From positions 1,736,001 to 1,800,000 of the forward strand of contig NZ_CP130713.1 in the NCBI RefSeq assembly GCF_030553055.1: a DNA stretch of 64,000 nucleotides. Reading direction: 5' to 3'. The notes below the pieces were generated by a model. It was not told the origin of the DNA, searched no databases, and saw nothing but the letters and a program-made list of their open reading frames with translations. Each line of letters opens with the position of its first letter. Position 1 is the stretch's first letter. Shown piece by piece: positions 53,046-61,902 of the stretch. This DNA is from Streptomyces sp. XD-27 (lineage in GTDB: Bacteria; Actinomycetota; Actinomycetes; Streptomycetales; Streptomycetaceae). Both the position numbers and the translations under genes were made by a program.

Positions 53046-53819
53046 TCACCGCTGGGCCTCGTCGACGAGCTGCCCCAGCCGGTCCGGAGTGAGCGGGTTC
53101 TTCGGGTCGCCGTAGACCTTCTTCCCGTCGAGCAGGACCGTCGGGGTACCGGTGAACCCGGATCCGGCGAACTCCTTGGCGGACTTCCGCACCCACCCGT
53201 CGTGGGTGCCGCCGTCCACGCAGCGCCGGAACGTGGCGGTGTCCAGCCCCTTGACCTGCCGGGCCAGCTCGATCAGCCGGTCCTTCTTCCCGTAGGCGTC
53301 GTCCGTCTCCTCGGGCTGGTTGGTGAAGAGCACGTCGTGGTACGGGGCGTACTTGCCGGCGTCCTGGGCGCAGGCCGCGGCGTTCGCGGCGTTGAGCGAT
53401 CCGCTGCCGCCCAGGTTTCCGTCGATGATCGTGACCAGGTGGTAGTCGGTCTTCATCCGGCCCTTGCCCTCCAGGTCCCGGATGGTTCGGCCGAGGCCGC
53501 CCTCGAACTGCTTGCAGGCCGGGCAGCGGAAGTCCTCGTAGACGGTGAGGGTGGCCGGGGCGTTCGCCCGGCCGGTTTGGATCACGAGGTCGTCCTTGCC
53601 GACCGCGGCGGAGGGCGCGGTGACCGGTCCGCCGTTCCCGTCGCCGCCGTCGCCGCCCGCGACCAGCACCCCGATTCCGGCGGCGAGGCCGAGCACGGCC
53701 ACCGCGATCAAGGCCACCATCAGCTGGCGCCGGCGCCTGTCCCGCGCCTCGTCCTGCCGCCGCTGCGCCCGCATCCGCGCGCGGGCGCTGTCCCGTCCAT
53801 CACCGTTTCGCTGACTCAC
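53046..53819 (-). CDS. Membrane-anchored DsbA/thioredoxin-fold protein
   Basis: 257 residues from GTG 53819. An Arg/Asp-rich cytoplasmic head (~1-32), one transmembrane helix (~33-55), a Gly/Asp linker, then a DsbA-like thioredoxin domain with the active site YEDFRCPACKQF (~95) containing CPAC, and GFTGTPTVLLDGKKVYG with the cis-Pro. This is the actinobacterial DsbG/DsbA-type arrangement placing a redox domain outside the membrane. It would oxidise or isomerise disulfides, for example in the secreted proteases. It lies between lgt and the trp terminator and is separate from the trp operon. Confidence 0.9.
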   Translation of the reverse strand: MSQRNGDGRDSARARMRAQRRQDEARDRRRRQLMVALIAVAVLGLAAGIGVLVAGGDGGDGNGGPVTAPSAAVGKDDLVIQTGRANAPATLTVYEDFRCPACKQFEGGLGRTIRDLEGKGRMKTDYHLVTIIDGNLGGSGSLNAANAAACAQDAGKYAPYHDVLFTNQPEETDDAYGKKDRLIELARQVKGLDTATFRRCVDGGTHDGWVRKSAKEFAGSGFTGTPTVLLDGKKVYGDPKNPLTPDRLGQLVDEAQR

Positions 53820-53832
53820 GCCCCGACAACGA

Positions 53833-53862
53833 GGCGGAGGAGCGCCGCTGCGCTCCTCCGCC
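53833..53862 (-). terminator. Terminator of the trpC-M-B-A unit
   Basis: Perfect 13-bp inverted repeat GGCGGAGGAGCGC / GCGCTCCTCCGCC with a 4-nt loop CGCT, 121 bp past the trpA stop and just upstream of the DsbA-like gene. Confidence 0.85.
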
Positions 53863-53982
53863 CGCTTTCGCCCGTTCGGCCGCGGGGCGGCCACTCTTCC
53901 GGGGTCAACCGGGAGCGGTCCGGCGTGTCGTGTCAGGACGGCCGGGGCCACCGCGTCAGCGCCGTCGAGCTGGACGGTCGCG

Positions 53983-54804
53983 TCAGGACGACGGGCGGCC
54001 TCGGACGCCCGCGGCCAGTTCGCCCGCCAGCGTCCGCACCCGCACCAGCCCGGTCTCCACGTCCGGCGCGTCGAGCAGCCGCTTGACGAACGCCGATCCG
54101 ACGATCACGCCGTCGGCGAAGCCGGCGACCTCCGCCGCCTGCGTCGCGTTCGACACCCCGAGGCCGACGCAGACCGGCAGCTCGGTGGTGCCCCTGGTGC
54201 GGCGCACCAGGTCCTGGGCCTCCTTGCCGACCGACTCCCGGGTGCCGGTGACGCCCATCAGCGAGGCCGCGTAGACGAAGCCGCTGCCCGCCGCCGTGAT
54301 CTTGGCGAGCCGCTCGTCCCGGCTGCTCGGCGCGACCACGAACACGGTCGCCAGACCGTGCCGCTCGGCGGCCTTGAGCCAGACCTCGGCCTCCTCCACC
54401 GGCAGGTCGGGCAGGATGCAGCCCGCGCCGCCCGCCGCCGCCAGATCGGCGGCGAACCGCTCGGGGCCGTAGCGGTCGACCGGGTTCCAGTACGTCATGC
54501 ACAGCACCGGAGCGCCGGTGGCCGCGTGCACCTCGCGGACCGTACGGATCACGTCCACGATCTTCAGGCCGCCGCGCAGCGCGATGTCGTCGGCGGTCTG
54601 GATGATCGGCCCGTCCAGCACCGGGTCGCTGTGGGGCAGGCCGACCTCGACGATGTCGCAGCCGCCCTCGACCATGGCCGAGATGGCCCGTACGCCGTCG
54701 TCGACGGTCGGGAAGCCGGCGGGCAGGTAGCCGACGAGCGCGGCGCGGCCCTCGGACTTCGCCGTGGCGAGGGCGTCGTTCAGCAGTGCGATGTTGCCGC
54801 TCAC
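53983..54804 (-). CDS. trpA: Tryptophan synthase alpha subunit
   Basis: 273 residues from GTG 54804. Motifs: [32 protein letters not shown] with the catalytic Asp and Glu region, and the Gly-rich phosphate site [27 protein letters not shown] (two parts, [11 protein letters not shown] and GVIVGSAFV). It cleaves indole-3-glycerol phosphate to indole, which channels to TrpB. The GTG overlaps the expected trpB stop (GTGA). Last gene of the trp unit before a hairpin. Confidence 0.96.
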   Translation of the reverse strand: MSGNIALLNDALATAKSEGRAALVGYLPAGFPTVDDGVRAISAMVEGGCDIVEVGLPHSDPVLDGPIIQTADDIALRGGLKIVDVIRTVREVHAATGAPVLCMTYWNPVDRYGPERFAADLAAAGGAGCILPDLPVEEAEVWLKAAERHGLATVFVVAPSSRDERLAKITAAGSGFVYAASLMGVTGTRESVGKEAQDLVRRTRGTTELPVCVGLGVSNATQAAEVAGFADGVIVGSAFVKRLLDAPDVETGLVRVRTLAGELAAGVRGRPSS

Positions 54805-56041
54805 TCGGCCCCTCCGCGGAGTCGTACAGCCCGAAGTAGCGGGCCGCTGTGTCCATGTCCTTGTCGCCGCGTCCGGAGAGGTTGACCAGCAGCAGCGCTC
54901 CCTCTCCCAGCTCGCGCCCGACCTCCAGGGCGCCGGCGAGCGCGTGTGCGCTCTCGATCGCCGGGATGATGCCCTCGGTGCGGGAGAGCAGGCGCAGTGC
55001 CTGCATGGCCGCGTCGTCGGTGATCGCGCGGTACTCGCCGCGGCCGGTGTCCTTCAGATAGGCGTGCTCCGGGCCGACGCCCGGGTAGTCGAGCCCTGCG
55101 GAGATGGAGTACGGCTCGGTGATCTGGCCGTCCTCGTCCTGGAGGACGTAGGAGCGCGAGCCGTGCAGGATGCCCGGCTCGCCCTGGCTCAGGGTGGCCG
55201 CGTGCTCCCCGGTCTCGACGCCGTGCCCGGCCGGCTCGCAGCCGATCAGGCGGACGGAGTCGTCGTTGAGGAAGGCGTGGAAGAGCCCGATGGCGTTGGA
55301 GCCGCCGCCGACGCAGGCGAGGGCGGCGTCCGGGAGCCGCCCGGCGCGGTGCGTGATCTGGTGGCGTGCCTCGACGCCGATGACGCGGTGGAAGTCGCGC
55401 ACCATCGCGGGGAAGGGGTGGGGTCCGGCGACCGTGCCGAAGAGGTAGTGCGTGTGGTCGACGTTGGCGACCCAGTCGCGGAACGCCTCGTTGATGGCGT
55501 CCTTGAGGGTGCGGCTGCCGGACTTCACGGCGACGACCTCGGCGCCGAGCATGCGCATCCGGGCGACGTTGAGCGCCTGCCGCTCGGTGTCGACCTCGCC
55601 CATGTAGATGGTGCAGTCGAGGCCGAAGAGGGCGCACGCGGTGGCGGTGGCGACGCCGTGCTGGCCGGCGCCGGTCTCCGCGATGACGCGGGTCTTGCCC
55701 ATGCGCTTGGTGAGCAGGGCCTGCCCCAGCACGTTGTTGATCTTGTGTGAGCCGGTGTGGTTGAGGTCCTCGCGCTTGAGGAAGATCCGGGCTCCGCCGG
55801 CGTGCCGGGCGAACCGCGGCACCTCGGTCAGGGCGCTCGGCCGCCCCGTGTAGTTGACCAGCAGGTCTTCCAGTTCGGCGGCGAAGGCGGGGTCCGCCTT
55901 GGCCTTGGCGTACTCCGCGGCGACCTCGTCCACGGCGGCGACGAGCGCCTCCGGGATGAACTTGCCGCCGAACGCGCCGAAGTATCCCTCGGCGCTGGGA
56001 ACCAGACCCTCCGGGTCCGGGATGAAGAAGTCAGACGACAT
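54801..56041 (-). CDS. trpB: Tryptophan synthase beta subunit (frame lost in the last codons)
   Basis: 413 residues if one G is restored near 54809-54812. Start ATG 56041 follows GAGGAGTAACGTCGC. PLP Lys in [31 protein letters not shown] phosphate loop; [36 protein letters not shown] at the end. In the sequence as given the frame slips after SAEG and runs on through trpA to 53933 as an apparent 702-residue protein; adding one base to the GGGG run gives the normal ending SAEGAE and a TGA overlapping the trpA GTG. The enzyme condenses indole and serine to tryptophan. Confidence 0.93.
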
Positions 56042-56163
56042 GCGACGTTACTCCTCGGGGCGGCGCCCCCAACAAGGGTGGGTGGGAACGTGTGGCAGCA
56101 ACGCTGCCACCGCGGACCGCCGCGGGCGCTACGCGCCGCGGCCGACCGCGTGACGGCGCACAC

Positions 56164-56315
56164 TCAGTGCGCGGCCGTCCCACGCCATCGACGCCCGTTG
56201 ACCTGCCCGGGCTCGCACCCGATGTGGTACCGCACGCGGCGTCCGCGGACGCGCCGTGCGGGCGCGCGGCAGCCCCGGGGCCGGCAGCCCCGGGCCAGAC
56301 GCGCGTACGCCCCAT
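56164..56315 (-). pseudogene. trpM: TrpM-like small protein, frame broken after codon 2
   Basis: Between trpC and trpB, six bases past the trpC stop. ATG 56315 is followed by a GGGG run; with one more G the frame reads MGAYARLARGCRPRGCRAPA, then RRVRGRRVRYHIGCEPGQVN, GRRWRGTAAH, 50 residues. The Cys/Arg/Pro-rich GCRPRGC core and the RRVRY.IG.EPGQVNG motif fit the small trpM gene described in this exact position in S. coelicolor, where it modulates tryptophan synthesis (recalled, not searched). As written the second frame has no start codon, consistent with the deletion seen in several neighbouring genes. Confidence 0.65.
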
Positions 56316-56320
56316 GCCGG

Positions 56321-57130
56321 TCAGTTCCGGCCGTGCCGCAGCGCCGGGTGGGCGCCCGCCGCCACCAGGTCGGACACCGCGCCCTTGGGGTCGCGGCCGG
56401 TCACCAGGGACTCGCCGACCAGCACCGCGTCCGCGCCCTCGTTGGCGTACGCGATCAGGTCGTGCGGGCCGCGCACGCCGGACTCCGCGACCTTCACGAT
56501 GTGGTCCGGAATCTCCGGCGCGACCTGCGCGAACGTGTTCCGGTCCACTTCGAGTGTCTTGAGGTTGCGCGCGTTGACCCCGATGATCTTCGCGCCCGCG
56601 TCGACCGCCCGCTCGACCTCCTCCTCGTCGTGCACCTCGACCAGCGGGGTCAGCCCGATCGACTCGGCCCGCTCGATGAGGGAGACCAGCGCCTCCTGGT
56701 CGAGGGCGGCGACGATGAGCAGCGCCAGGTCGGCGCCGTACGCCCGGGCCTCCCACAGCTGGTAGGAGGTGACGATGAAGTCCTTGCGCAGGACGGGGAT
56801 GTCGACCTTGGCGCGCACCGCCTCCAGGTCCGCCAGCGATCCGCCGAAGCGACGCTGTTCGGTCAGCACGCTGATGACGGCCGCGCCGCCCGCCTCGTAG
56901 TCCGCGGCGAGGCCGGCCGGGTCGGCGATCGCGGCGAGCGCGCCCTTGGACGGGCTGGAGCGCTTGACCTCGCAGATCACCTTGACGCTGTCGCCCTTGA
57001 GGGCGGCGACGCCGTCCTTGGCCTGGGGCGCCTTGGCGGCCCGCTCCTTGAGCTCGTCGAGGGTGACGCGTGCCTGCCGCTCCGCGAGGTCGGCACGGAC
57101 TCCGTCGATGATCTCGTCGAGCACACTCAC
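56321..57130 (-). CDS. trpC: Indole-3-glycerol phosphate synthase
   Basis: 269 residues from GTG 57130 ([18 protein letters not shown]), preceded by AAGGGGGGCCGCTCGC; an upstream extension of the frame is Arg/Pro-rich and unsupported. TIM-barrel landmarks: [83 protein letters not shown] and [12 protein letters not shown]. It converts CdRP to indole-glycerol phosphate. First gene of a trpC-M-B-A unit; the AT-poor 57131-57310 region should hold its promoter. Confidence 0.96.
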   Translation of the reverse strand: MSVLDEIIDGVRADLAERQARVTLDELKERAAKAPQAKDGVAALKGDSVKVICEVKRSSPSKGALAAIADPAGLAADYEAGGAAVISVLTEQRRFGGSLADLEAVRAKVDIPVLRKDFIVTSYQLWEARAYGADLALLIVAALDQEALVSLIERAESIGLTPLVEVHDEEEVERAVDAGAKIIGVNARNLKTLEVDRNTFAQVAPEIPDHIVKVAESGVRGPHDLIAYANEGADAVLVGESLVTGRDPKGAVSDLVAAGAHPALRHGRN

Positions 57131-57310
57131 GCGAGCGGCCCCCCTTCTGGACGGGGATGGAGCTTGTGGTCGGTGCCGGTGTCGCGGGCGAGCCGCTTCA
57201 CCTGCACTTGTGATGGTATCCGGCCGGGGCCGAGGTCTCGCATCCGGTTGACGCATCAGTCCACCGACTGGACGTTCACCGGGCTCCCGGAAGGCCCGTC
57301 GCGCCACGCG

Positions 57311-57726
57311 TCAGGGGGCGAGCGGCGCTCCGAAGGGCAGGTTCCGGACGATCGTGAAGGCCAGTGCCAGCCCGGCCAGCGCCCAGCCGTGCGCGGCGCG
57401 CAGCCGGAGCTCCGGGGCGGGGCGTCCGCGGGCGGACCGCAGCAGCCACCGCGTCCAGTGGACCGCGAACGCGAGATACCCGGCGAACGCGAGGGCATTG
57501 GCGCCGAGCGCGGCGACCGGGTCAGCGTGGGCGAGGGCGTGGGCGCCGCGCAGCCCGCCGCAGCCGGGGCACAGCACGCCGGTGTGCCGCAGCAGCGGGC
57601 AGGCCGGGTAGTGGCCCGGCTCCCCGGGTCCACCGCGCCGACGAACGCGAAGGCCGCGGCCACCGCGGCGAGCGCGCCCAGCGGCGCGGCCAGCCGGCGT
57701 GCGGCGGGTGCGGGTCTCGCGGTCAC
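57311..57726 (-). pseudogene. DUF2752 membrane protein, broken by one base
   Basis: From GTG 57726 the frame encodes TARPAPAARRLAAPLGALAA and a transmembrane helix to VGAVDPG, then slips; with one G added to the GGGG run near 57621 it continues EPGHYPACPLLRHTGVLCPG, CGGLRGAHALAHADPVAALG and two more hydrophobic segments, ~138 residues. The CPGCGGLRGAHALAHAD motif is diagnostic of DUF2752. Function unknown. Lies between trpC and an HGxxPAAW gene, as I recall for Streptomyces trp loci. Confidence 0.82.
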
Positions 57727-57818
57727 ACCGCCAGCCTGCACCCGGATACGTCCTCGGGCCCGCCGGAGCTACGCCGTACGGACCCTGGCCGCGCCGTGTC
57801 CGGGGGCCGGAGCGCCGG

Positions 57819-58055
57819 TCAGGTCAGCTGCTGCTGGCTCTGCGGCTGCTGGATCGTGCGCTTCTGCGGCTGGCCCATACCCATCGAGCGCATCACCATG
57901 CCCACCACGCCGCCGAGGGCGACGACCACGAGTCCCGCCCAGAAGCCGACCGGGTTGGCCAGCACGGTGAACGCACCGGAGACGCAGAAGCCGATGAAGG
58001 CGATGATCACGCCGGTCCAGGCCGCCGGGGTGTGACCGTGGTTGTTACCCGCCAT
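57819..58055 (-). CDS. HGxxPAAW-motif small membrane protein
   Basis: 78 residues from ATG 58055, after GAGGAGTACAC. Starts MAGNNHGHTPAAWTGV, the motif that names the family, then two transmembrane helices (~14-33 and ~38-58) and a Gln-rich tail ending QSQQQLT. Conserved next to trp genes in Streptomyces (recalled). Function unknown; association with the tryptophan pathway rests only on gene position. Confidence 0.85.
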   Translation of the reverse strand: MAGNNHGHTPAAWTGVIIAFIGFCVSGAFTVLANPVGFWAGLVVVALGGVVGMVMRSMGMGQPQKRTIQQPQSQQQLT

Positions 58056-58217
58056 GTGTACTCCTCGTTGCTCTACTGCTCCCTGGGACGTGCGTCCGGG
58101 AGGTCCCCCGGGTACCGGTTCCGGGGCGTGGGGCGCGGGGGATACGCTCCGTGCCCATTCTCCACCGACGCGTCGTCAATCCTTCCGCGGGGGTCCGGTC
58201 ACGGGGTGCGTGTCCGG

Positions 58218-58913
58218 TCAGCCGTCGGCGGGTGCCCGGCCGCCGTCCTGTCCGGTCGGGTCCTCGCCCCGGTCCAGGGCCTTCCACAGCTCCTCGGGGC
58301 GGTCCGGGTCGGGGGCCGGGCGGGTGCGCCGGGCGCGGCCGCGGGCCGGGGCGCCGTCCGGGCCCGTGCGCTCGTACCGCCCGGACATGGCGGGCCAGTG
58401 GCGGCCGTAGCCCAGTGCGAGCACGCCGGCGAGCAGCAACAGCGCGCCGCCCGCCAGGGCCACCCACGGCCAGGCCGTGTGCGCCACGTCGTGGATGGTG
58501 CCGTCCGCCAGGCCGGTGGCCTTGGACGCCTTCTCCTCCAGCGCCGCGGTGTCGGAGGCGCCCACCAGCGAGCTGGCGACGATCCCCGCTCCGCAGAGCG
58601 CGAGGAGCGCGGAGACCAGGGCACGGCCGGTGCGGCGCACCGCGAAGACGGCGACGAGCGCGGCGAGTCCGACGACCGCGAGCGCACCGGGCAGCCCGGT
58701 GACGTCCTCGCCGTCGGCGTGCTGCGGGAGCGTGCCCTGGGCAACGGCCGCGGTGCCCTCGGCCCAGGTGCGGCTGGTGGCCAGGAGGACCAGCGCGGCT
58801 CCGGCCGCGCCCGACAGCAGGGCGACGGCGAGGCTGCGTCGTCCGCCGCGCTCGGCCTTGGCGGCGGCGGGCCCGCGTTGGGCCTGGGGCTGGGGTACGG
58901 CTGCTGCACTCAC
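58218..58913 (-). CDS. Trp-biosynthesis-associated membrane protein
   Basis: 231 residues from GTG 58913 (GAGGGAT ten bases upstream); GTG 58922 is an alternative. Four hydrophobic segments (~25-45, ~70-90, ~96-120, ~145-170) with RTWAEG in the first loop and SLVGASDTAAL between helices, the pattern of the actinobacterial trp-operon membrane protein family (TIGR02234-like). The C-terminal ~55 residues are a Pro/Asp/Arg-rich cytoplasmic tail. The family occurs beside trpE in actinomycetes; its role is unproven. Follows trpE by 67 bp on the same strand. Confidence 0.85.
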   Translation of the reverse strand: MSAAAVPQPQAQRGPAAAKAERGGRRSLAVALLSGAAGAALVLLATSRTWAEGTAAVAQGTLPQHADGEDVTGLPGALAVVGLAALVAVFAVRRTGRALVSALLALCGAGIVASSLVGASDTAALEEKASKATGLADGTIHDVAHTAWPWVALAGGALLLLAGVLALGYGRHWPAMSGRYERTGPDGAPARGRARRTRPAPDPDRPEELWKALDRGEDPTGQDGGRAPADG

Positions 58914-58972
58914 GCGTACCACTATCCCTCACGGGTCCGACAGTGCCGACCCTGGGGCTCGGCCCCTCAGCA

Positions 58973-59002
58973 TCCCCCAGCTAACGCTGGGAGGTGCCCC
59001 CA
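58973..59002. repeat. Streptomyces REP-like palindrome spanning the trpE stop
   Basis: The 30 bases read TCCCCCAGCTAACGCTGGG followed by AGGTGCCCCCA. The CCCAGC / GCTGGG dyad flanked by CCCCC and GGGGGCACCTCC-type sequence matches a repeat I have often seen dispersed in Streptomyces genomes (memory, not searched). It contains the trpE stop (58981-58983) and the last four codons, so it replaced or was added to the gene's 3' end. Confidence 0.55.
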
Positions 59003-60490
59003 AGGCGGTTGGCGGTGTGGACGGCGCGCAGCACCGCCGCGGCCTTGTTGCGGCACTCCGCGTCCTCGGCGGCCGGGTCGGAGTCGGCGACGACGCCCGC
59101 CCCCGCCTGCACGTACGCGGTGCCGTCGCGCAGCAGCGCGGTGCGGATCGCGATGGCGGTGTCCGAGTCGCCGGCGAAGTCCAGATAGCCCACGCAGCCG
59201 CCGTACAGCCCGCGGCGGCTGGGTTCCAGCTCCTCGATGATCTGCATGGCGCGCGGCTTCGGCGCGCCGGAGAGCGTGCCGGCCGGGAAGCAGGCGGTGA
59301 GGACGTCGAAGGCGGTCCGGTCCTCGGCGAGCTTGCCCGTCACGGTCGAGACGATGTGCATGACGTGGCTGTAGCGCTCGATGGACATGAAGTCGACGAC
59401 CTCGACGCTGCCGGGCTCGCAGACCCGTCCCAGGTCGTTGCGGCCGAGGTCGACGAGCATGAGGTGCTCGGCGCGCTCCTTGGGGTCGGCGAGCAGTTCG
59501 TCGGCGAGGGCGGCGTCCTCCTGCGGGGTGGCGCCGCGCGGGCGGGTCCCGGCGATGGGGTGCACCATCGCGCGGCCCTCCTCGACCTTGACCAGGGCCT
59601 CGGGCTGGAGCCGACGACGTCGAAGGCGGTGCCGTCCGCGGCGGGGAAGCGGAACAGGTACATGTACGGGCTGGGGTTGGTGGCCCGCAGCACGCGGTAC
59701 ACGTCGAGGGCGCCGGCGGTGCAGGGCGTCTCGAAGCGCTGCGAGGGCACGACCTGGAAGGCCTCGCCCGCGCGGATGCGCTCCTTGATGTCCTCGACGG
59801 CGGCCCTGTAGTCCGGACCGCCCCACAGGGCGGTGTAGTCGGGGAGTTCGGACGGCGGCAGGGCGGTCGGCTCGGTGGGGACGGGGCGGGCCAGGTCGGC
59901 GGTCATGGCGTCGAGCCGCGCGACCGCGTCCGCGTACGCCTCGTCGACGCCCGTCTCCAGGTCGTTGTGGTTGATGGCGTTGGCGATCAGCAGGACGGTG
60001 CCGTCCCAGTGGTCGAAGACGGCGAGGTCCGAGGTGAGCAGCATGGTCAGCTCGGGCAGCCGCAGGTCGTCGCGGCAGCTGTCGCCGATCTTCTCCAGCC
60101 GCCGGACGATGTCGTAGCCGAGGTAGCCGACCATGCCGCCGGTGAAGGGGGCATTCCGGAGGCGAGGTCGCGCGGGGTGTGCAGGGTCTCGACGGTGGCG
60201 CGCAGCGCGGCGAGCGGGTCGCCGTCGGTGGGCAGTCCGACGGGCGGTTCGCCCAGCCAGTGGGTCTGGCCGTCGCGTGCGGTGAGGGTGGCGGAGCTGC
60301 GGACGCCGATGAAGGAGTAGCGCGACCACGATCGGCCGTTCTCGGCGGATTCCAGGAGGAAGGTGCCGGGGCGTTCGGCGGCGAGCTTGCGGTAGAGGCC
60401 GACCGGGGTGTCGCCGTCGGCGAGCAGCCTGCGGCTGACCGGGATGACGCGGCGGTCGGCCGCCAGCTTGCGGAAGGTCTCAAGATCCAT
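58981..60490 (-). pseudogene. trpE: Anthranilate synthase component I, broken at two points
   Basis: With two single-base repairs the product is 503 residues from ATG 60490: [40 protein letters not shown], then after GMPP (missing C in a run at ~60147-60151) [46 protein letters not shown] (missing base at ~59600), [36 protein letters not shown] and [19 protein letters not shown]. All chorismate-binding motifs are present, so the enzyme itself appears intact; the breaks are probably base-calling errors. The hisI-trpE gap is 66 bp with repeated ACGACC; no run of Trp codons (leader peptide) was seen. Confidence 0.9.
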
Positions 60491-60556
60491 GGTGCTGCCC
60501 CGTGGTCGTCGCCGTGGCCATAGCGGTCGTGATCGTGGTCGTGATCGCTGCGGAGC

Positions 60557-60931
60557 CTACTGCCGAAGGGGCAGCAGGCCGGAATCGAAGCAGGTGCGGT
60601 CGCCGGTGTGGCAAGCCGCGCCGACCTGGTCGACCTGGACCAGGAGGGTGTCGGCGTCGCAGTCCAGCGCGACGGACTTGACGTGCTGGACGTGGCCGGA
60701 GGTGTCGCCCTTGACCCAGTACTCCTGGCGGCTGCGGCTCCAGTAGGTGCAGCGGCCGGTGGTGAGGGTGCGGTGGAGTGCCTCGTCGTCCATCCAACCG
60801 AGCATCAGCACCTCGCCGGTGTCGTACTGCTGGGCGATGGCGGGGACGAGGCCGTCGGCGCTGCGCTTGAGGCGGGCGGCGATGTCCGGGTCGAGGGACG
60901 ACGGGCGGGCGGGGCGGTCGGGGCCGGTCAT
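60557..60931 (-). CDS. hisI: Phosphoribosyl-AMP cyclohydrolase
   Basis: 124 residues from ATG 60931. Signature stretches [39 protein letters not shown] and the metal-binding C-terminus [26 protein letters not shown]. Catalyses the third step of histidine synthesis, hydrolysing phosphoribosyl-AMP. It stands 66 bp ahead of trpE on the same strand, which links histidine and tryptophan genes in one transcript; both pathways start from PRPP-derived chemistry. Confidence 0.95.
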   Translation of the reverse strand: MTGPDRPARPSSLDPDIAARLKRSADGLVPAIAQQYDTGEVLMLGWMDDEALHRTLTTGRCTYWSRSRQEYWVKGDTSGHVQHVKSVALDCDADTLLVQVDQVGAACHTGDRTCFDSGLLPLRQ

Positions 60932-61019
60932 GGGGCCATTCTGCCTCGGGTGCGGGGCCGCCCGGGCCGGTTGTCCGCCCGCTGGACGGGGTGTCAGCGG
61001 CATGGGGCATGCTTCGGGC

Positions 61020-61898
61020 ATGACGTTTCCGACTCCGCCGAACCAGCCAGAGCCGCACCACGACGGTGGCGGCTTCGGACCTCCGCCGGGCGCCGCCGGG
61101 GCGGCCCCCAGCAGCAGGGGTTCGGGCCTCCCGTCCAGCCGGGCGGTTTCGGGGCGCCGGGGGCGTTCGGGGCGCCGACGCCGCCGGGCACTCCCGGGGC
61201 GCCGGGAGGGTTCGGTCCGTACGGCGCTCCGCCGCCGCCCCCGCGCGGCCCCTCGGGAGGGAAGGTCGCGGCGATCGTCGGCGGCGCGGTGGCGGCCGCG
61301 GTGGCGATCGGCCTGGCGGTGTGGGCCTCGGTGGTGGTGGCGACGACGACAAGAAGGTGCGCGCCAAGGAGAGCCCGTCGGCGGGGCAGAGCACGTCCGG
61401 TTCCCCCTCGCCGTCCGCCTCGGCCGCGGAGCCGTCCGGGACCGAGGACCCGGGCAAGGGGCCCCGCTGGGCCCGGGTGGTTCCTCCGAGGAGCCGGACC
61501 CCTCGTCCTCCGCTTCGCCCTCGTCGCCGTCGAGCGTGGTGCCGTACGTCGTCCTCAAGCCGGGCGAGTGCTTCGACCACCCCGGCCTCGACAGCAGCGT
61601 GTCGACGGTGACGAAGCGGTCGTGCAGCGGTCCGCACGACGGCGAGGTGATCGCCAACGAGACGCTGACCGGCACCTTCGCCACGGACAAGGAGATCCAG
61701 GACAAGGCGCTGGCGTTGTGCGCGACGGACGCGGCGACGCGGATGAAGCGGATATCCGACGGCCGGACGTACTACTACTACGCGCTCTTCCCGGCCCGGG
61801 ACACCTACACGTACCAGGGTTCGGACAAGGTGACCTGCTCGCTCACGCTGAGCGGCTCGGTCGACGGCCCGAAGCTGTCCAAGCGGCTGCCGGGCTGA
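61020..61898 (+). pseudogene. Pro/Gly-rich membrane protein with septum-formation-like domain, broken at three points
   Basis: From ATG 61020 the frame starts [20 protein letters not shown]; a missing C near 61105-61109 shifts it to [40 protein letters not shown] and a transmembrane helix; a missing G near 61339 shifts to [19 protein letters not shown]; a missing G near 61459 returns to [59 protein letters not shown], ending KLSKRLPG. Start and end share one frame, as three single losses require. The C-terminal domain resembles Septum_form (PF13845). Repaired length ~293 residues. Function inferred only from domain. Confidence 0.75.
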
Positions 61899-61902
61899 CC
61901 TG

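Noticed and set aside
53933..56041. A 702-residue open frame that looks like a TrpB fusion protein
   Set aside because: The last ~290 residues are Arg/Pro-rich out-of-frame translation of trpA. One base added near 54810 gives a normal TrpB end overlapping the trpA start.
60491..60556. Trp leader peptide before trpE
   Set aside because: The gap has repeated ACGACC but no short frame with consecutive Trp codons.
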